Below, in pieces: positions 1 to 13,130 of a stretch of 13,667 nucleotides of DNA. The notes beneath the pieces are model-generated. The model was given only the letters and a program-made list of their open reading frames with translations, searched no databases and was not told where the DNA came from. The translations under genes were made by a program, and so were the position numbers. Numbering within the stretch: position 1 is the first letter of the stretch; each line of letters starts with the position of its first letter. The DNA comes from Erwinia sp. (GTDB taxonomy: Bacteria > Pseudomonadota > Gammaproteobacteria > Enterobacterales > Enterobacteriaceae), in contig DOOK01000441.1 of NCBI GenBank assembly GCA_003512805.1, forward strand, positions 1 to 13,667, written 5' to 3'.

Positions 1-899
1 CACATAACCCACGATATCGACAGGTTCCGCCGGGTTAAGCACCGGCAGCTGTTCGCTGGCTTCCGTTTCGCCCTCTATAACCGGCGCGGCGTACCATGGC
101 TGGATAGCGCTGTTCAGCAGGGCGCTGGAGAGCGAAGCCAGGCGATGTTCGTTAGCCAGATCCAGACCGGCGGAGTTTTGGCGATTCACGCCATACAGGT
201 CGCGCGGCAGGGGGATTTTCGGATGCGGCAGGCCAATCGCGCCTTCAGTACGGGCCAGTTTTTCAATTTCGTCGACCGGATCGGCAACCAGATCTTCAAT
301 CTGTAGCGTGTTATCGGCAATGCGGTTAACAAATGAGGTGTTAGCGCCGTTTTCCAGCAGGCGGCGCACCAGGTAAGCCAGCAGGGTTTCGTGTGTGCCG
401 ACGGGCGCATAGATGCGGCACGGACGGTTAAGCTTGCCATCGGCCACTTTGCCGACCACCTGCTCGTACAGCGGCTCACCCATGCCGTGCAGGCACTGAA
501 ACTCATACTGACCAGGGTAGTAGTTATTGCCCGCCATCTGATAAATAACCGCCAGCGTATGGGCGTTGTGCGTCGCGAACTGCGGATAGATCAGATTAGG
601 TACCGCTAACAGCTTACGGGCGCAGGCCAGGTAAGAGATATCGGTATAAACCTTGCGGGTAAATACCGGATAGCCTTCCAGACCGTCCATCTGAGCGCGT
701 TTGATTTCGCTGTCCCAGTAAGCACCTTTCACCAGACGGATCATCAGACGGCGACGGCTGCGCTGGGCCAGATCGATCAGCGCGTCGATCACAAACGGGC
801 AGCGCTTCTGATAGGCCTGAATAACAAAGCCGATCCCGTTCCAGCCTTCCAGCTCCGGTTCAAAGCAAAGTTTTTCCAGCAGATCCAGCGACAGCTCCA
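1..899 (-). CDS. putA: putA internal fragment: proline dehydrogenase / P5C dehydrogenase (bifunctional PutA), both ends missing
   Basis: The minus strand is open through all 300 codons here and translates to an internal piece of PutA, the membrane-associated flavoenzyme that oxidises proline to glutamate and represses its own gene. Recognisable stretches are [50 protein letters not shown] and [10 protein letters not shown]. The segment [20 protein letters not shown] carries the proline-binding residues known in E. coli as Tyr540, Arg555 and Arg556. Counting from Tyr540, the fragment covers roughly E. coli residues 377 to 676: the C-terminal half of the proline dehydrogenase barrel and the linker into the P5C dehydrogenase domain. 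The DNA-binding N-terminus, the catalytic Asp370 region and the aldehyde dehydrogenase domain are absent. The left end is the contig edge; the right end is an abrupt join to rpoB. Identity is certain; its position beside rpoB is probably artificial. Confidence 0.95.
876..899. other. Chimeric junction between rpoB and putA
   Basis: Coding to the right of this tract is RpoB ([19 protein letters not shown], then AANM); to the left it is PutA ([14 protein letters not shown]). The bases between encode ELSLDLL, a peptide that E. coli RpoB ([11 protein letters not shown]) and PutA ([11 protein letters not shown]) share by chance in the same frame. The crossover can lie anywhere in these 24 bases or fewer, a length typical of an assembler k-mer overlap. 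No insertion sequence, target duplication or recombination site is visible. An assembly error is the best explanation; a real deletion or translocation would destroy the essential rpoB gene. Confidence 0.85.
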
Positions 900-1842
900 T
901 GTTCGCCGCAACGATCAGTTCGCCGGTGCTTTCGTCGATATAATCTTTAGCGACGACTTTACCCGCGATATATTCAACCGGAACTTCAATATGCCCAACG
1001 GCATCTTTTTCCAGCTGACGAATATGGCGTGCTGTAATACGACGGCCTTTCTCAACGTAAACCGTTCCGTTGGCTTCGATATCGAAGGAGGCAGTCTCAC
1101 CGCGCAGGCGCTCAGGCACCAGTTCCATCTGCAGCTTGTTGTTGCGGATCTCATACACGATTTTGTCAAAGAACAGGTCAAGGATCTGCTCAGTGGTGTA
1201 GTTCAGCGCGCGCAGAATGATGGTCGCTGGCAGCTTGCGGCGACGGTCAATACGAACGAACAGGTTGTCTTTCGGGTCAAACTCAAAGTCTAACCAGGAA
1301 CCACGGTAAGGGATGATACGTGCGTTATACAGCACTTTACCCGACGAGTGGGTTTTACCCTTATCGCTGTCAAAGAAGACACCAGGACTACGATGCAGCT
1401 GAGAAACGATAACGCGTTCTGTACCGTTAATAACAAAGGTACCGTTATCGGTCATGAGCGGAATTTCGCCCATGTACACTTCCTGCTCTTTGATGTCTTT
1501 TACGGTACCTTCCGGCGCTTCACGCTCGTAGATCACCAGACGCAGTTTTACGCGCAAAGGAGCAGAATACGTGACGCCACGGATCTGACACTCTTTCACA
1601 TCAAAGACGGGTTCGCCTAAACGGTAGCTTACGTACTGCAGCTCAGAATTACCGCTATAGCTTTGGATAGGGAATACGGAACGGAATGCCGCTTCCAGAC
1701 CATATTGACCTTCCGGATCTTGCTCGATGAACTTCTGGAACGAGTCAAGCTGGATAGAAAGGAGATAAGGAATGTCCAGAACCTGCGGACGTTTTCCAAA
1801 ATCCTTACGAATGCGTTTTTTCTCGGTATAGGAGTAAACCAT
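876..1842 (-). CDS. rpoB: rpoB 5' fragment: RNA polymerase beta subunit, truncated after about 314 residues
   Basis: Starts at the ATG at 1842 with [19 protein letters not shown], the standard enteric beta-subunit N-terminus. Only the first 314 codons or so of a protein of about 1342 residues are present. This covers the start of the beta1 domain and much of the beta2 lobe, which help form the downstream DNA channel. Recognisable stretches are [40 protein letters not shown] and RQLEKD followed by [17 protein letters not shown]. The central rifampicin-binding clusters and the residues that line the active centre lie beyond the break. The gene follows rplL with the usual long spacer holding an attenuator. 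Its frame continues into putA without a stop, so an automatic caller could report a false rpoB-putA fusion protein. The gene is certain; I infer that the truncation comes from assembly. Confidence 0.96.
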
Positions 1843-1876
1843 AGGGTTCCTCAGCTCGCTGAAAAGTAGAACCTCT

Positions 1877-1897
1877 CTGTCCGTTCAGGGGGGACAG
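1877..1897 (-). promoter_or_regulatory. Small hairpin in the rpoB leader
   Basis: The complementary arms ctgtcc and ggacag (6 bp) enclose a 9-nt loop, about 35 nt before the rpoB start on the transcribed strand. No T-run follows, so it is not a terminator. It may be part of the folded rpoB leader, whose translation is autoregulated in E. coli, but the sequence alone does not show function. Confidence 0.35.
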
Positions 1898-2046
1898 TTC
1901 ATGCAACACTATTTTGTTGGCCGGAATGAACAGCTTCCGTAATACCTCTTTCTATCACTCTTAAATCATTTCGTTGCCGTGCAAGGCAGGGAACCCTGCG
2001 GGGAAGCAATATATTAAGGCGTCGATAGAAAAAGACATTAAGCAAA

Positions 2047-2077
2047 TCAGTGACTAAACGGTGTGAAACGCCACTGA
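2047..2077 (-). promoter_or_regulatory. Candidate RNase III processing stem in the rplL-rpoB spacer
   Basis: The rplL-rpoB spacer (1843-2161) is 319 nt and holds no gene. Just downstream of the attenuator on the transcribed strand, tcagtg and cactga form a 6-bp stem. In E. coli the same place holds the RNase III stem-loop that separates the L7/L12 message from the beta message. Position matches, but the stem seen here is short and I could not fold the full region. The rest of the spacer towards rpoB is AT-rich leader with no other clear element. Confidence 0.4.
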
Positions 2078-2090
2078 CGCTTTACAGCGC

Positions 2091-2121
2091 AAAAAGGCTG
2101 GTGACCAAAAAGTCACCAGCC
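2091..2121 (-). terminator. rplL-rpoB attenuator (partial terminator)
   Basis: On the minus strand a perfect 10-bp stem (arms ggctggtgac and gtcaccagcc) with a 6-nt loop is followed directly by five T residues. It lies about 40 nt after the rplL stop. The enteric rplL-rpoB attenuator sits here; it ends most transcripts after rplL so that ribosomal proteins are made in excess over the beta subunit. Confidence 0.9.
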
Positions 2122-2161
2122 ATCAGCCTGATTAACTCAGACTGCAACCTGAAAGGTTGGC

Positions 2162-2545
<384 letters not shown>

Positions 2546-2586
2546 TCAGAAATAGTTTATACGTTAAAGTGCAACAGGCAAAAAGC

Positions 2587-3084
2587 TTATGCAGCTTCTT
2601 TCGCGTCGCGTACGGCAGCCAGGGTGCGGACCAGTTTGCCTGCAGCGGCTTCTTTCATGGTCGACATCAGACGTGCCAGTGCTTCTTCGTAAGTTGGCAG
2701 AGTTGCCAGACGGTCGATATTCGCCGCCGTGATCAGCTCACCTTCAAAGGCCGCAGCTTTGACCTCAAATTTTGCATTCGCTTTCGCGAACTCTTTGAAC
2801 AGACGAGCAGCAGCGCCCGGGTGTTCCATAGAGTATGCAATCAGGGTCGGACCAACAAACGTGTCTTTCAGGATCTCAAACTGAGTTCCTTCAACGACGC
2901 GGCGCAGCAGGGTGTTACGAACAACACGCATGTAAACGCCAGCTTCACGACCTGCTTTACGCAGTTCAGTCATTTTGCCTACTGGTACGCCGCGAGAATC
3001 CGCAACTACCGCAGACAGCGCGCCTTTGGCTACTTCGGTGACTTCAGCAACAATCGCTTGTTTGTCTTGAAGATTTAATGCCAT
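2587..3084 (-). CDS. rplJ: 50S ribosomal protein L10
   Basis: Encodes 165 residues, the E. coli length, starting [21 protein letters not shown]10 forms the base of the stalk: its N-terminal domain binds 23S rRNA beside L11, and its C-terminal helix carries L7/L12 dimers. The stretch [18 protein letters not shown] in the rRNA-binding part and the alanine-rich C-terminal helix ([20 protein letters not shown]) are both visible. The ATG at 3084 has an aggag ribosome-binding site. A 292-nt spacer separates it from rplA and holds the L10-controlled leader. In E. coli the L10-L12 complex binds that leader and represses translation of both stalk genes. Confidence 0.98.
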   Translation of the reverse strand: MALNLQDKQAIVAEVTEVAKGALSAVVADSRGVPVGKMTELRKAGREAGVYMRVVRNTLLRRVVEGTQFEILKDTFVGPTLIAYSMEHPGAAARLFKEFAKANAKFEVKAAAFEGELITAANIDRLATLPTYEEALARLMSTMKEAAAGKLVRTLAAVRDAKEAA

Positions 3085-3336
3085 TAGCTTTTGCTCCTGG
3101 ATTTTTACCGGAGAAGGATTCCTCCGGAACTCACATCACCTGCCAACCGAAGTCGGCAGGCGCTCATACACGGTGAGCAGAATCCAGCAAAGACTATAAA
3201 AATATTCTTCAGGTTCTGTCACCGTCTACGCAGGAAATTAAGTTTCTCGCGAAACACCTGCGGTCTTGGACGGAGGCCTGGATAAGGCCAGGCTCCAACC
3301 GAAAATTCTGGTTCTGTATATTAACAGAACAACGGG
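3085..3336 (-). promoter_or_regulatory. rplJ mRNA leader (L10 autoregulatory region)
   Basis: This long untranslated stretch precedes rplJ, where enterics carry the L10(L12) repressor-binding leader. A strong stem is visible at 3139-3160: on the RNA, ccugccgac and guuggcagg pair over 9 bp (one G-U) around a UUCG tetraloop. A second pairing potential lies near the start codon (ccggaggaa against ttctccgg at 3105-3127), which could hide or expose the upstream part of the leader. The role is assigned by position and family knowledge; the exact L10 contact site was not identified. Confidence 0.65.
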
Positions 3337-3342
3337 CCAAAG

Positions 3343-3371
3343 ATTCTAGTCGAAAATTTCGCCCGCGTAAA
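3343..3371 (-). promoter_or_regulatory. Candidate sigma-70 promoter for rplJ-rplL-rpoBC
   Basis: The minus strand reads TTTACG, a 17-nt spacer, then TAGAAT, starting just after the rplA stop. Hexamer match and spacing are good, and enterics have the major rplJ promoter in this spacer. Transcription would start near 3336 and give a leader of about 250 nt. A TAATAT box about 20 nt further downstream is an alternative -10 element with a poor -35 partner. Confidence 0.5.
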
Positions 3372-3376
3372 GCAGA

Positions 3377-4589
<1,213 letters not shown>

Positions 4590-4630
4590 AAAAACAAAAG
4601 GCGCGAAATTGTAGGGCAATTTCGCGCCTT
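4590..4630 (-). terminator. Intrinsic terminator after nusG
   Basis: On the minus strand a perfect 14-bp stem (arms aaggcgcgaaattg and caatttcgcgcctt, 5-nt loop) is followed by TTGTTTTTA. It lies about 45 nt past the nusG stop and would end the secE-nusG transcript before rplK. Confidence 0.88.
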
Positions 4631-4676
4631 CCGCAACCGTTATTCCGGTCTTTGGCTTACATTTTATGTAGGCCGA

Positions 4677-5222
4677 TCAGCCTTTCTCAACCTGTCCGAA
4701 GTCCAGCTCAACCGGCGTAGCGCGGCCAAAGATAGAAACGGAAACTTTCAGGCGGCTTTTCTCATAATCCACTTCTTCGACCACGCCGTTGAAATCAGCA
4801 AACGGACCGTCGTTGACGCGGACCATTTCGCCTGGTTCAAACAGGGTTTTCGGACGTGGCTTATCGCCAGCAGACTGCAGGCGGTTCATGATCGCGTCGA
4901 CTTCTTTATCGCTAATAGGTGCCGGACGATCGGATGTACCACCAATGAATCCCATGACGCGAGGCACGCTACGCACTAAGTGACAGCTTGCATCGTTCAT
5001 GACCATTTGTACCAGAACATAGCCCGGGAAGAACTTGCGTTCGCTTTTGCGACGCTGACCGCCACGGATTTCAACCACTTCTTCGGTTGGCACCATGACA
5101 TCGCCAAAAAGCTCTTCCATGTTATGTAATTTGATATGCTCGCGCAGCGACTGGGCTACACGGCCTTCAAAGCCGGAAAACGCCTGAACGACGTACCAGC
5201 GCTTTTTTGGAGCTTCAGACAT
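4677..5222 (-). CDS. nusG: Transcription elongation/termination factor NusG
   Basis: Encodes 181 residues, the E. coli length. NusG binds the clamp of RNA polymerase through its N-terminal NGN domain, suppresses backtracking, and through its C-terminal KOW domain contacts either Rho (termination) or S10 (transcription-translation coupling, rRNA antitermination). Visible features are the NGN start [20 protein letters not shown], the [10 protein letters not shown] core, and the KOW domain from about residue 127 ([20 protein letters not shown]). The C-terminus is QVEKG where E. coli, as I recall, has QVEKA. The ATG at 5222 lies 1 nt after the secE stop, the same tight spacing as in E. coli, which suggests coupled translation. 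A strong terminator follows. Confidence 0.98.
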   Translation of the reverse strand: MSEAPKKRWYVVQAFSGFEGRVAQSLREHIKLHNMEELFGDVMVPTEEVVEIRGGQRRKSERKFFPGYVLVQMVMNDASCHLVRSVPRVMGFIGGTSDRPAPISDKEVDAIMNRLQSAGDKPRPKTLFEPGEMVRVNDGPFADFNGVVEEVDYEKSRLKVSVSIFGRATPVELDFGQVEKG

Positions 5223-5223
5223 C

Positions 5224-5607
5224 TCAGAACCTCAGGCCAGTGATAAACGATACCAGACGGACCAGAATACCATCCAGTCCCCACAAAATCAGTGACATCA
5301 CGGCAGTAACCGCGGCAACGATTAACGTGGTATGCAACGTTTCCTGACGAGTCGGCCAAATAACCTTGCGAACTTCTGTGCGCGCTTCGCGGGCAAAAGC
5401 CAGGGTTGCTTTGCCCTTTGTCGTCAGCAGCGCAATGCCACCTGCTGCTGCGATCAGGATTACAACGGCCAGCGCGCGCAGCGGGAGGGTGACATCACGA
5501 TAATAGTAGTTGCCGACCACGGCCACGAGCAGTAGCAGCGCCACGCCTAACCACTTTACCGTTTCCAGTCCACGCCCGCTCCCTTGAGCTTCGGTATTAG
5601 CACTCAT
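5224..5607 (-). CDS. secE: Preprotein translocase subunit SecE
   Basis: Encodes 127 residues from the ATG at 5607 ([15 protein letters not shown]), the start used in E. coli. An in-frame ATG five codons upstream (MAGWF) has no support from homologues. SecE clamps SecY in the inner-membrane SecYEG channel. Three hydrophobic segments fit the three-helix enteric form: about residues 19-36, 43-62 and 93-113. The conserved cytoplasmic amphipathic helix and hinge before the last segment ([20 protein letters not shown]) is the part essential for SecY binding. It is cotranscribed with nusG. In E. coli this operon directly follows tufB, which matters for judging the join to the str operon. Confidence 0.97.
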   Translation of the reverse strand: MSANTEAQGSGRGLETVKWLGVALLLLVAVVGNYYYRDVTLPLRALAVVILIAAAGGIALLTTKGKATLAFAREARTEVRKVIWPTRQETLHTTLIVAAVTAVMSLILWGLDGILVRLVSFITGLRF

Positions 5608-5695
5608 AAACCAACCTGCCACAATAGATCAGAAACTATTTTGCCCCGTAATACGCGGCAACCGAACCGAATAATGCGCTCAGGCGAAACTCGGC

Positions 5696-5725
5696 ATATA
5701 ACGCCGTGCTACAGAGCCTGCCTCA
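5696..5725 (-). promoter_or_regulatory. Candidate secE-nusG promoter
   Basis: The minus strand reads TGAGGC, an 18-nt spacer, then TTATAT, about 90 nt before secE. The surrounding sequence (gcaggctctgtag) resembles what I recall of the E. coli tufB-secE spacer, which has a TATAAT box at the same place. The -35 match is weak. Confidence 0.5.
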
Positions 5726-5779
5726 GCAATGATTATGGTTGAAAATCACTGATGAGCCAGGTTCTATGTTACAGCGTGC

Positions 5780-5804
5780 AAAAAGGGCATCAAATGATGC
5801 CCTC
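5780..5804 (-). terminator. Intrinsic terminator downstream of tuf (tufB-type flank)
   Basis: On the minus strand agggcatc pairs with gatgccct (8 bp, 4-nt loop), followed by a run of T residues. It lies about 35 nt past the tuf stop. The same hairpin follows tufB, not tufA, in E. coli as I recall it, so the flank left of tuf belongs to the tufB-secE locus. Confidence 0.88.
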
Positions 5805-5836
5805 TTCTTGTGCGTTGCGTCAAATATTATCAGCGA

Positions 5837-7081
<1,245 letters not shown>

Positions 7082-7091
7082 TTAAACCCGA

Positions 7092-9221
<2,130 letters not shown>

Positions 9222-9242
9222 CTAGGACGTTCAAAGTTAAAT

Positions 9243-9272
9243 CCCAGCGGGGTCAACTGAACGCCCGCTGGG
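9243..9272 (-). promoter_or_regulatory. Hairpin in the rpsG-fusA spacer
   Basis: Nine-base arms cccagcggg and cccgctggg enclose a 12-nt loop in the 87-nt gap. The fusA ribosome-binding site lies about 25 nt further on. No T-run follows. It may be a processing or stability element between the S7 and EF-G reading frames; function is not shown by sequence. Confidence 0.5.
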
Positions 9273-9293
9273 TTAATAACAACTACTGAGCTG

Positions 9294-10302
<1,009 letters not shown>

Positions 10303-10309
10303 ACGCGGA

Positions 10310-10338
10310 ATTTTAGGGCTGAGCAGAAAAGGTGTCAA
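10310..10338 (-). promoter_or_regulatory. str operon promoter
   Basis: The minus strand reads TTGACA, a 17-nt spacer, then TAAAAT, about 75 nt before rpsL. The -35 is a perfect consensus and the arrangement matches the known E. coli str promoter. The discriminator after the -10 box (tccgcgtcc) is GC-rich, as in stringently controlled promoters, so ppGpp/DksA repression is likely (inference). The promoter begins about 20 nt after the tusB stop. Confidence 0.9.
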
Positions 10339-10359
10339 GAAATAACCAGGATATCGTAC

Positions 10360-10647
10360 TCACCAGGTCATTTGTTGAGTCTGTTTTACCGTCAACGCGA
10401 CGAACTCAGTATAGCTTACTGCGGCCACGCTGGATGAAATTTGAGCGGAAAGTCCGCGAGCGATAACATCGTCCTGCAGCGCATAGAGAGAAATGGGGGC
10501 CAGAAGCAGCAATTCAAGGGCCTGGCTGCCTTCCAGCGCTGCCAGTACGCCGTCCTGCATTAGCAGTACGTCGTCCCCATTTGCCAGCATTCGCAGCAGG
10601 GCGTTGAAATCGCAGCGGAAAGGCGAGTTGATCACCGTATGCAGCAT
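10360..10647 (-). CDS. tusB: Sulfurtransferase complex subunit TusB
   Basis: Encodes 95 residues, the E. coli length, beginning MLHTVINSPFRCDFNALLRM and ending QMTW. TusB is part of the TusBCD heterohexamer. The complex accepts persulfide sulfur from TusA and passes it to TusE and MnmA for 2-thiolation of the wobble uridine of tRNA-Lys, tRNA-Glu and tRNA-Gln. TusB contributes to the structure and is not the main sulfur carrier. The start at 10647 lies 7 nt after the tusC stop, and its ribosome-binding site (tgagga) overlaps that stop. Its sequence is less conserved than those of neighbouring ribosomal genes, as expected. Location next to rpsL is the standard enteric arrangement. Confidence 0.95.
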   Translation of the reverse strand: MLHTVINSPFRCDFNALLRMLANGDDVLLMQDGVLAALEGSQALELLLLAPISLYALQDDVIARGLSAQISSSVAAVSYTEFVALTVKQTQQMTW

Positions 10648-10654
10648 ACTTTCC

Positions 10655-11014
10655 TCAGAAAGAAATAATTTGATCGTATTTTTCCAGCTCTGCGCGCAGC
10701 GCGGGAGGCGCCAGTACCGTGACCGGCAGAGCTTTCAACGCGGCAGCATCAAGACCCCGCTCGGCCAGCGAGGCCGAACAGGCGTAGAAATTTTCCACAT
10801 CATACAGCGGCAGTACGCCAAAAGTGGCGATATAGTTGCGCGCCAGCACCTTTTCCGGCTGCTGGTCGCCCAGCAGTTGCGTTACGCCGTCGCTGATAAA
10901 AAACAGCGCCACGTCTTCGCTAAGCGCTGAAACGGCCATCACGGCATCCAGCCCTTCCCTGCCGGCGCTGGAACCATGAGGTGCCTGACTGAAGACAAAG
11001 GCGATTCGCTTCAT
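10655..11014 (-). CDS. tusC: Sulfurtransferase complex subunit TusC
   Basis: Encodes 119 residues from the ATG at 11014 ([20 protein letters not shown]), the length of E. coli TusC. An in-frame TTG one codon earlier is a less likely start. TusC belongs to the DsrE/DsrF family and is the second subunit of TusBCD in the cytosolic tRNA 2-thiouridine relay. The [14 protein letters not shown] stretch and the C-terminus [10 protein letters not shown] fit the family. The start codon overlaps the tusD stop by 1 nt (TGATG), a sign of translational coupling that would keep the three subunits in equal amounts. Confidence 0.95.
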   Translation of the reverse strand: MKRIAFVFSQAPHGSSAGREGLDAVMAVSALSEDVALFFISDGVTQLLGDQQPEKVLARNYIATFGVLPLYDVENFYACSASLAERGLDAAALKALPVTVLAPPALRAELEKYDQIISF

Positions 11015-11400
11015 CAAAATTGCACCATCCGTTCGCTGCTTAACGCGGCTTCTGCCAGCGCACCCAAGCCAGAAAGCTGAAAGCCTTCAGCCAGATTGGC
11101 CGCCGGCAACGCCTGATTTTTTGCTTCCTGCGGATCCACGATACCGCGACGCAGCGCGGCGGCCACGCAAATATTTAGCGCAACGCCACGATCGCGATGT
11201 AATTGTTGCCATGCCTGAGTCAGATTGAACTCATCGCTGGCTGGCGAAGTCAGCGCGCTGGCGTTAAGCACCCCTTCACGGTAAAAGAAGACGCTTTCCA
11301 ACTTGTGTCCTTCGGCCAGCAGCGCCTGAGCAAACAGCCAGGCGGAACTGGCCTGCTGTGTCCCATAAGCCGGGCCGGTTACTAACAGCGTGTAACGCAT
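11014..11400 (-). CDS. tusD: Sulfurtransferase complex subunit TusD
   Basis: Encodes 128 residues, the E. coli length. TusD is the sulfur-accepting subunit of TusBCD: its Cys78 takes the persulfide from TusA. That cysteine is retained at residue 78 within [15 protein letters not shown]. The DsrE-fold start [20 protein letters not shown] and the FFYREGV segment match the family. The ATG at 11400 overlaps the yheO stop by 1 nt (TAATG), so yheO, tusD and tusC form a tightly packed unit. Confidence 0.96.
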   Translation of the reverse strand: MRYTLLVTGPAYGTQQASSAWLFAQALLAEGHKLESVFFYREGVLNASALTSPASDEFNLTQAWQQLHRDRGVALNICVAAALRRGIVDPQEAKNQALPAANLAEGFQLSGLGALAEAALSSERMVQF

Positions 11401-12122
11401 TAACGCTCGCTTCCCTGGAAGTCGCCGTTTTTAAACTGGCGAATATAGAGATAAACGGTGTGTCTGGAGATATTCAGGCGTTCGGCCACCTGACTGATAG
11501 CATCTTTAATATCGAAGATGCCTTTTTCGTAGAGGTTCAGCACAATCTGACGATTCTTGGCATTGTTGGAGATGTTGCGGTCATTGCTGACCTCCTCAAT
11601 CGTAAACTCCAGCGTTTGCATCACCAAATCCTCCACCGAAGAGGCGAAGTTGACGGAAGAATCCATCTCGTGCGTTTCCGGCGGCATAAAGGTCGCCATA
11701 ATCTGCGAGAAAGGCACATCCAGATTCATATTGATGCACAGCAGTCCGATGACACGCTGTTTGCCATTACGAATAGCAATAGTGACCGATTTCATCAGCA
11801 CGCCGCTTTTGGCACGGGTGAAATAGGCTCTGGAGACATTGCTTTCCGCATCTGTCATATCATGCAGCATCCGCAGCGCCAGATCGGTTATAGGTGAACC
11901 GATTTTGCGGCCGGTGTGCTCACCGTTAGCGATCCTGACCGCCGAGCGTTTCAGGTCTTCCAGCGAATGCAGGACAATCTCGCAGTGCGAGCCGATAAGC
12001 ATTGCCAGCCCGTCTACCACGGCCTCGTAAGATTTAAGAATATCAAAATCGGTTTGTTCGAAGGGATGCTGCTCCAGTAATTCCAGATCGTTCACATCAC
12101 CGGTAAAAATTGAGCCAGACAT
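11400..12122 (-). CDS. yheO: YheO-family PAS/helix-turn-helix transcriptional regulator
   Basis: Encodes 240 residues. The N-terminal YheO-like PAS domain (about residues 25-140) contains [20 protein letters not shown] and [17 protein letters not shown]. The C-terminal winged/HTH domain (about 180-235) contains [20 protein letters not shown] and [21 protein letters not shown] relative, DauR of Pseudomonas, controls D-arginine use, but the ligand and targets of enteric YheO are not settled; I assign no specific function. It precedes tusDCB and overlaps tusD by 1 nt, so the regulator and the tRNA thiolation genes are probably cotranscribed. The ATG at 12122 follows an agggtgg ribosome-binding site. 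Confidence 0.93.
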   Translation of the reverse strand: MSGSIFTGDVNDLELLEQHPFEQTDFDILKSYEAVVDGLAMLIGSHCEIVLHSLEDLKRSAVRIANGEHTGRKIGSPITDLALRMLHDMTDAESNVSRAYFTRAKSGVLMKSVTIAIRNGKQRVIGLLCINMNLDVPFSQIMATFMPPETHEMDSSVNFASSVEDLVMQTLEFTIEEVSNDRNISNNAKNRQIVLNLYEKGIFDIKDAISQVAERLNISRHTVYLYIRQFKNGDFQGSER

Positions 12123-12178
12123 TAAGACACCACCCTTAAAAGAGTCCGCGGTACGCGGCCCGCGCAGCGAAGAGCGTC

Positions 12179-12208
12179 AGTCTAGCAAATATCGGAAATG
12201 TCTGTCCC
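12179..12208 (-). promoter_or_regulatory. Candidate promoter for yheO-tusDCB
   Basis: The minus strand reads GGGACA, 18 nt, then TAGACT, with TGC directly before the -10 box (extended -10 form). It lies about 57 nt before yheO and after the fkpA terminator. Each hexamer matches consensus at 4 of 6 bases. A short ccgcg/cgcgg stem at 12146-12158 lies in the resulting leader. Confidence 0.35.
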
Positions 12209-12253
12209 GACCTTTGTCATGTATTTCTTGTGGGCATTGCACTGGGGAGGGGA

Positions 12254-12283
12254 ATAAAAAGAGGCCGCCACGAACGTGGCGGC
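12254..12283 (-). terminator. Intrinsic terminator after fkpA
   Basis: On the minus strand an 8-bp GC-rich stem (gccgccac and gtggcggc, 4-nt loop) is followed by CTCTTTTTATT. It starts about 7 nt past the fkpA stop and separates fkpA from yheO. Confidence 0.88.
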
Positions 12284-12290
12284 AGGCATC

Positions 12291-13130
12291 TTATTTGGTC
12301 TGAGCGGCGGCCGGTGTATCGGTCGGTGCCGGTGCGTTAGCATCCGCCTTCGCGGCCGGTTTGATGTCCAGCAGTTCGACATCGAAGACCAGCGTAGAAT
12401 TAGCCGGAATACCCGGCACGCCATTTTTGCCGTAGGCAAGCTGTGGTGGGATGACCAGCTTGATTTTACCGCCTTTTTTCACGTGCTTCAGGCCTTCGGT
12501 CCAGCCAGGGATCACGCCGTCAAGACGGAAAGAGAGCGGTTCACCGCGCGTATAGGAGTTGTCGAATTCTGAACCGTCGATCAGCGTCCCTTTGTAGTTC
12601 ACCACTACAGTATCGCTGTCTTTCGGTGCGTCACCGGTCCCTTCTTTCTCTACCTGATACAGCAGGCCAGATTCCGTTTTCTTCACGCCTTTTTCTTTCG
12701 CAAATTTGGTAGCGAAAGCGTTACCTTTCTCGGTATTTTCCTTCGCGTCTTTTTCCATTTTCGCCTGAGCGGCAGTTTTCACGCGGCCTTCAAATGCCTG
12801 CAGCGTCTGCTCAATCTCCTGATCGGAGAGCTTGCTCTTACCTGCGAAAGCATCCTGAACGCCTGAGATCAGCTGCTGCTTATCCAGCGCGATACCCAGT
12901 TTTTCCTGCTCTTTCAGTGAATTTTCCATGTAGCGGCCAAGTGACGCGCCCAGCGCGTAAGCAGACTGCTGATCTTCATTTGTAAATGCGGCATTCTTCG
13001 GTGCCTGCTGTGGCGCCTGTGCGGCTGGCGCTGCTGGTGCCGCAGCGGTTTCGGCAGCGGATGCCAGCGGTGCATTCAGCGCAACGCCCAGGGTGGTGGC
13101 TAACAGTGTGACTTTAAACAGTGATTTCAT
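12291..13130 (-). CDS. fkpA: Periplasmic peptidyl-prolyl isomerase/chaperone FkpA
   Basis: Encodes 279 residues from the ATG at 13130 (MKSLFKVTLLATTLGVALNA), which has a ggag site 6 nt upstream; an ATG four codons earlier (MEKW) is less likely. A signal peptide with probable cleavage after Ala-Ser-Ala at residue 25 sends it to the periplasm. After an Ala/Pro-rich linker, the helical dimerisation/chaperone domain includes SAYALGASLGRYMENSLKEQ and LSDQEIEQTLQAFEGRV. The C-terminal FKBP domain has VVVNYKGTLIDGSEFDNSY, GVIPGWTEGL and AYG, with the aromatic pocket residues present. FkpA folds envelope proteins and, in E. coli, is induced by sigma-E. The Ala/Pro-rich linker and tail differ from and are slightly longer than in E. 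coli (270 residues). It diverges from slyX. Confidence 0.97.
   Translation of the reverse strand: MKSLFKVTLLATTLGVALNAPLASAAETAAAPAAPAAQAPQQAPKNAAFTNEDQQSAYALGASLGRYMENSLKEQEKLGIALDKQQLISGVQDAFAGKSKLSDQEIEQTLQAFEGRVKTAAQAKMEKDAKENTEKGNAFATKFAKEKGVKKTESGLLYQVEKEGTGDAPKDSDTVVVNYKGTLIDGSEFDNSYTRGEPLSFRLDGVIPGWTEGLKHVKKGGKIKLVIPPQLAYGKNGVPGIPANSTLVFDVELLDIKPAAKADANAPAPTDTPAAAQTK

Noticed and set aside
1..1842. A single long minus-strand reading frame that would encode a novel RpoB-PutA fusion enzyme
   Set aside because: The two halves match unrelated housekeeping proteins exactly up to a short common peptide, each half is truncated, and the contig shows other assembly faults. It is most simply an artefact.
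1843..2161. A small gene or mobile element in the long rplL-rpoB spacer
   Set aside because: Only the attenuator, a processing stem and the rpoB leader are seen; spacer length is as expected for enterics and there are no inverted terminal repeats or coding signals.
5608..5622. SecE start five codons upstream (MAGWF)
   Set aside because: The enteric protein starts at MSANTEAQ, which gives 127 residues and has a ribosome-binding site directly upstream.
5623..5836. tRNA genes expected near tufB (thrU, tyrU, glyT, thrT)
   Set aside because: None is present on either side of this tuf; their absence supports the view that the right flank is the tufA locus.
10493..10930. Plus-strand open frame of 145 codons across tusB and tusC
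   Set aside because: Both sense genes are well supported by length, overlaps and family residues; the antisense frame has no ribosome-binding site or family resemblance that I can see.
12182..12439. Minus-strand open frame of 85 codons overlapping the fkpA 3' end and terminator
   Set aside because: Out of frame with fkpA, runs through a clear terminator, and has an Arg/Pro-rich translation typical of an off-frame reading.
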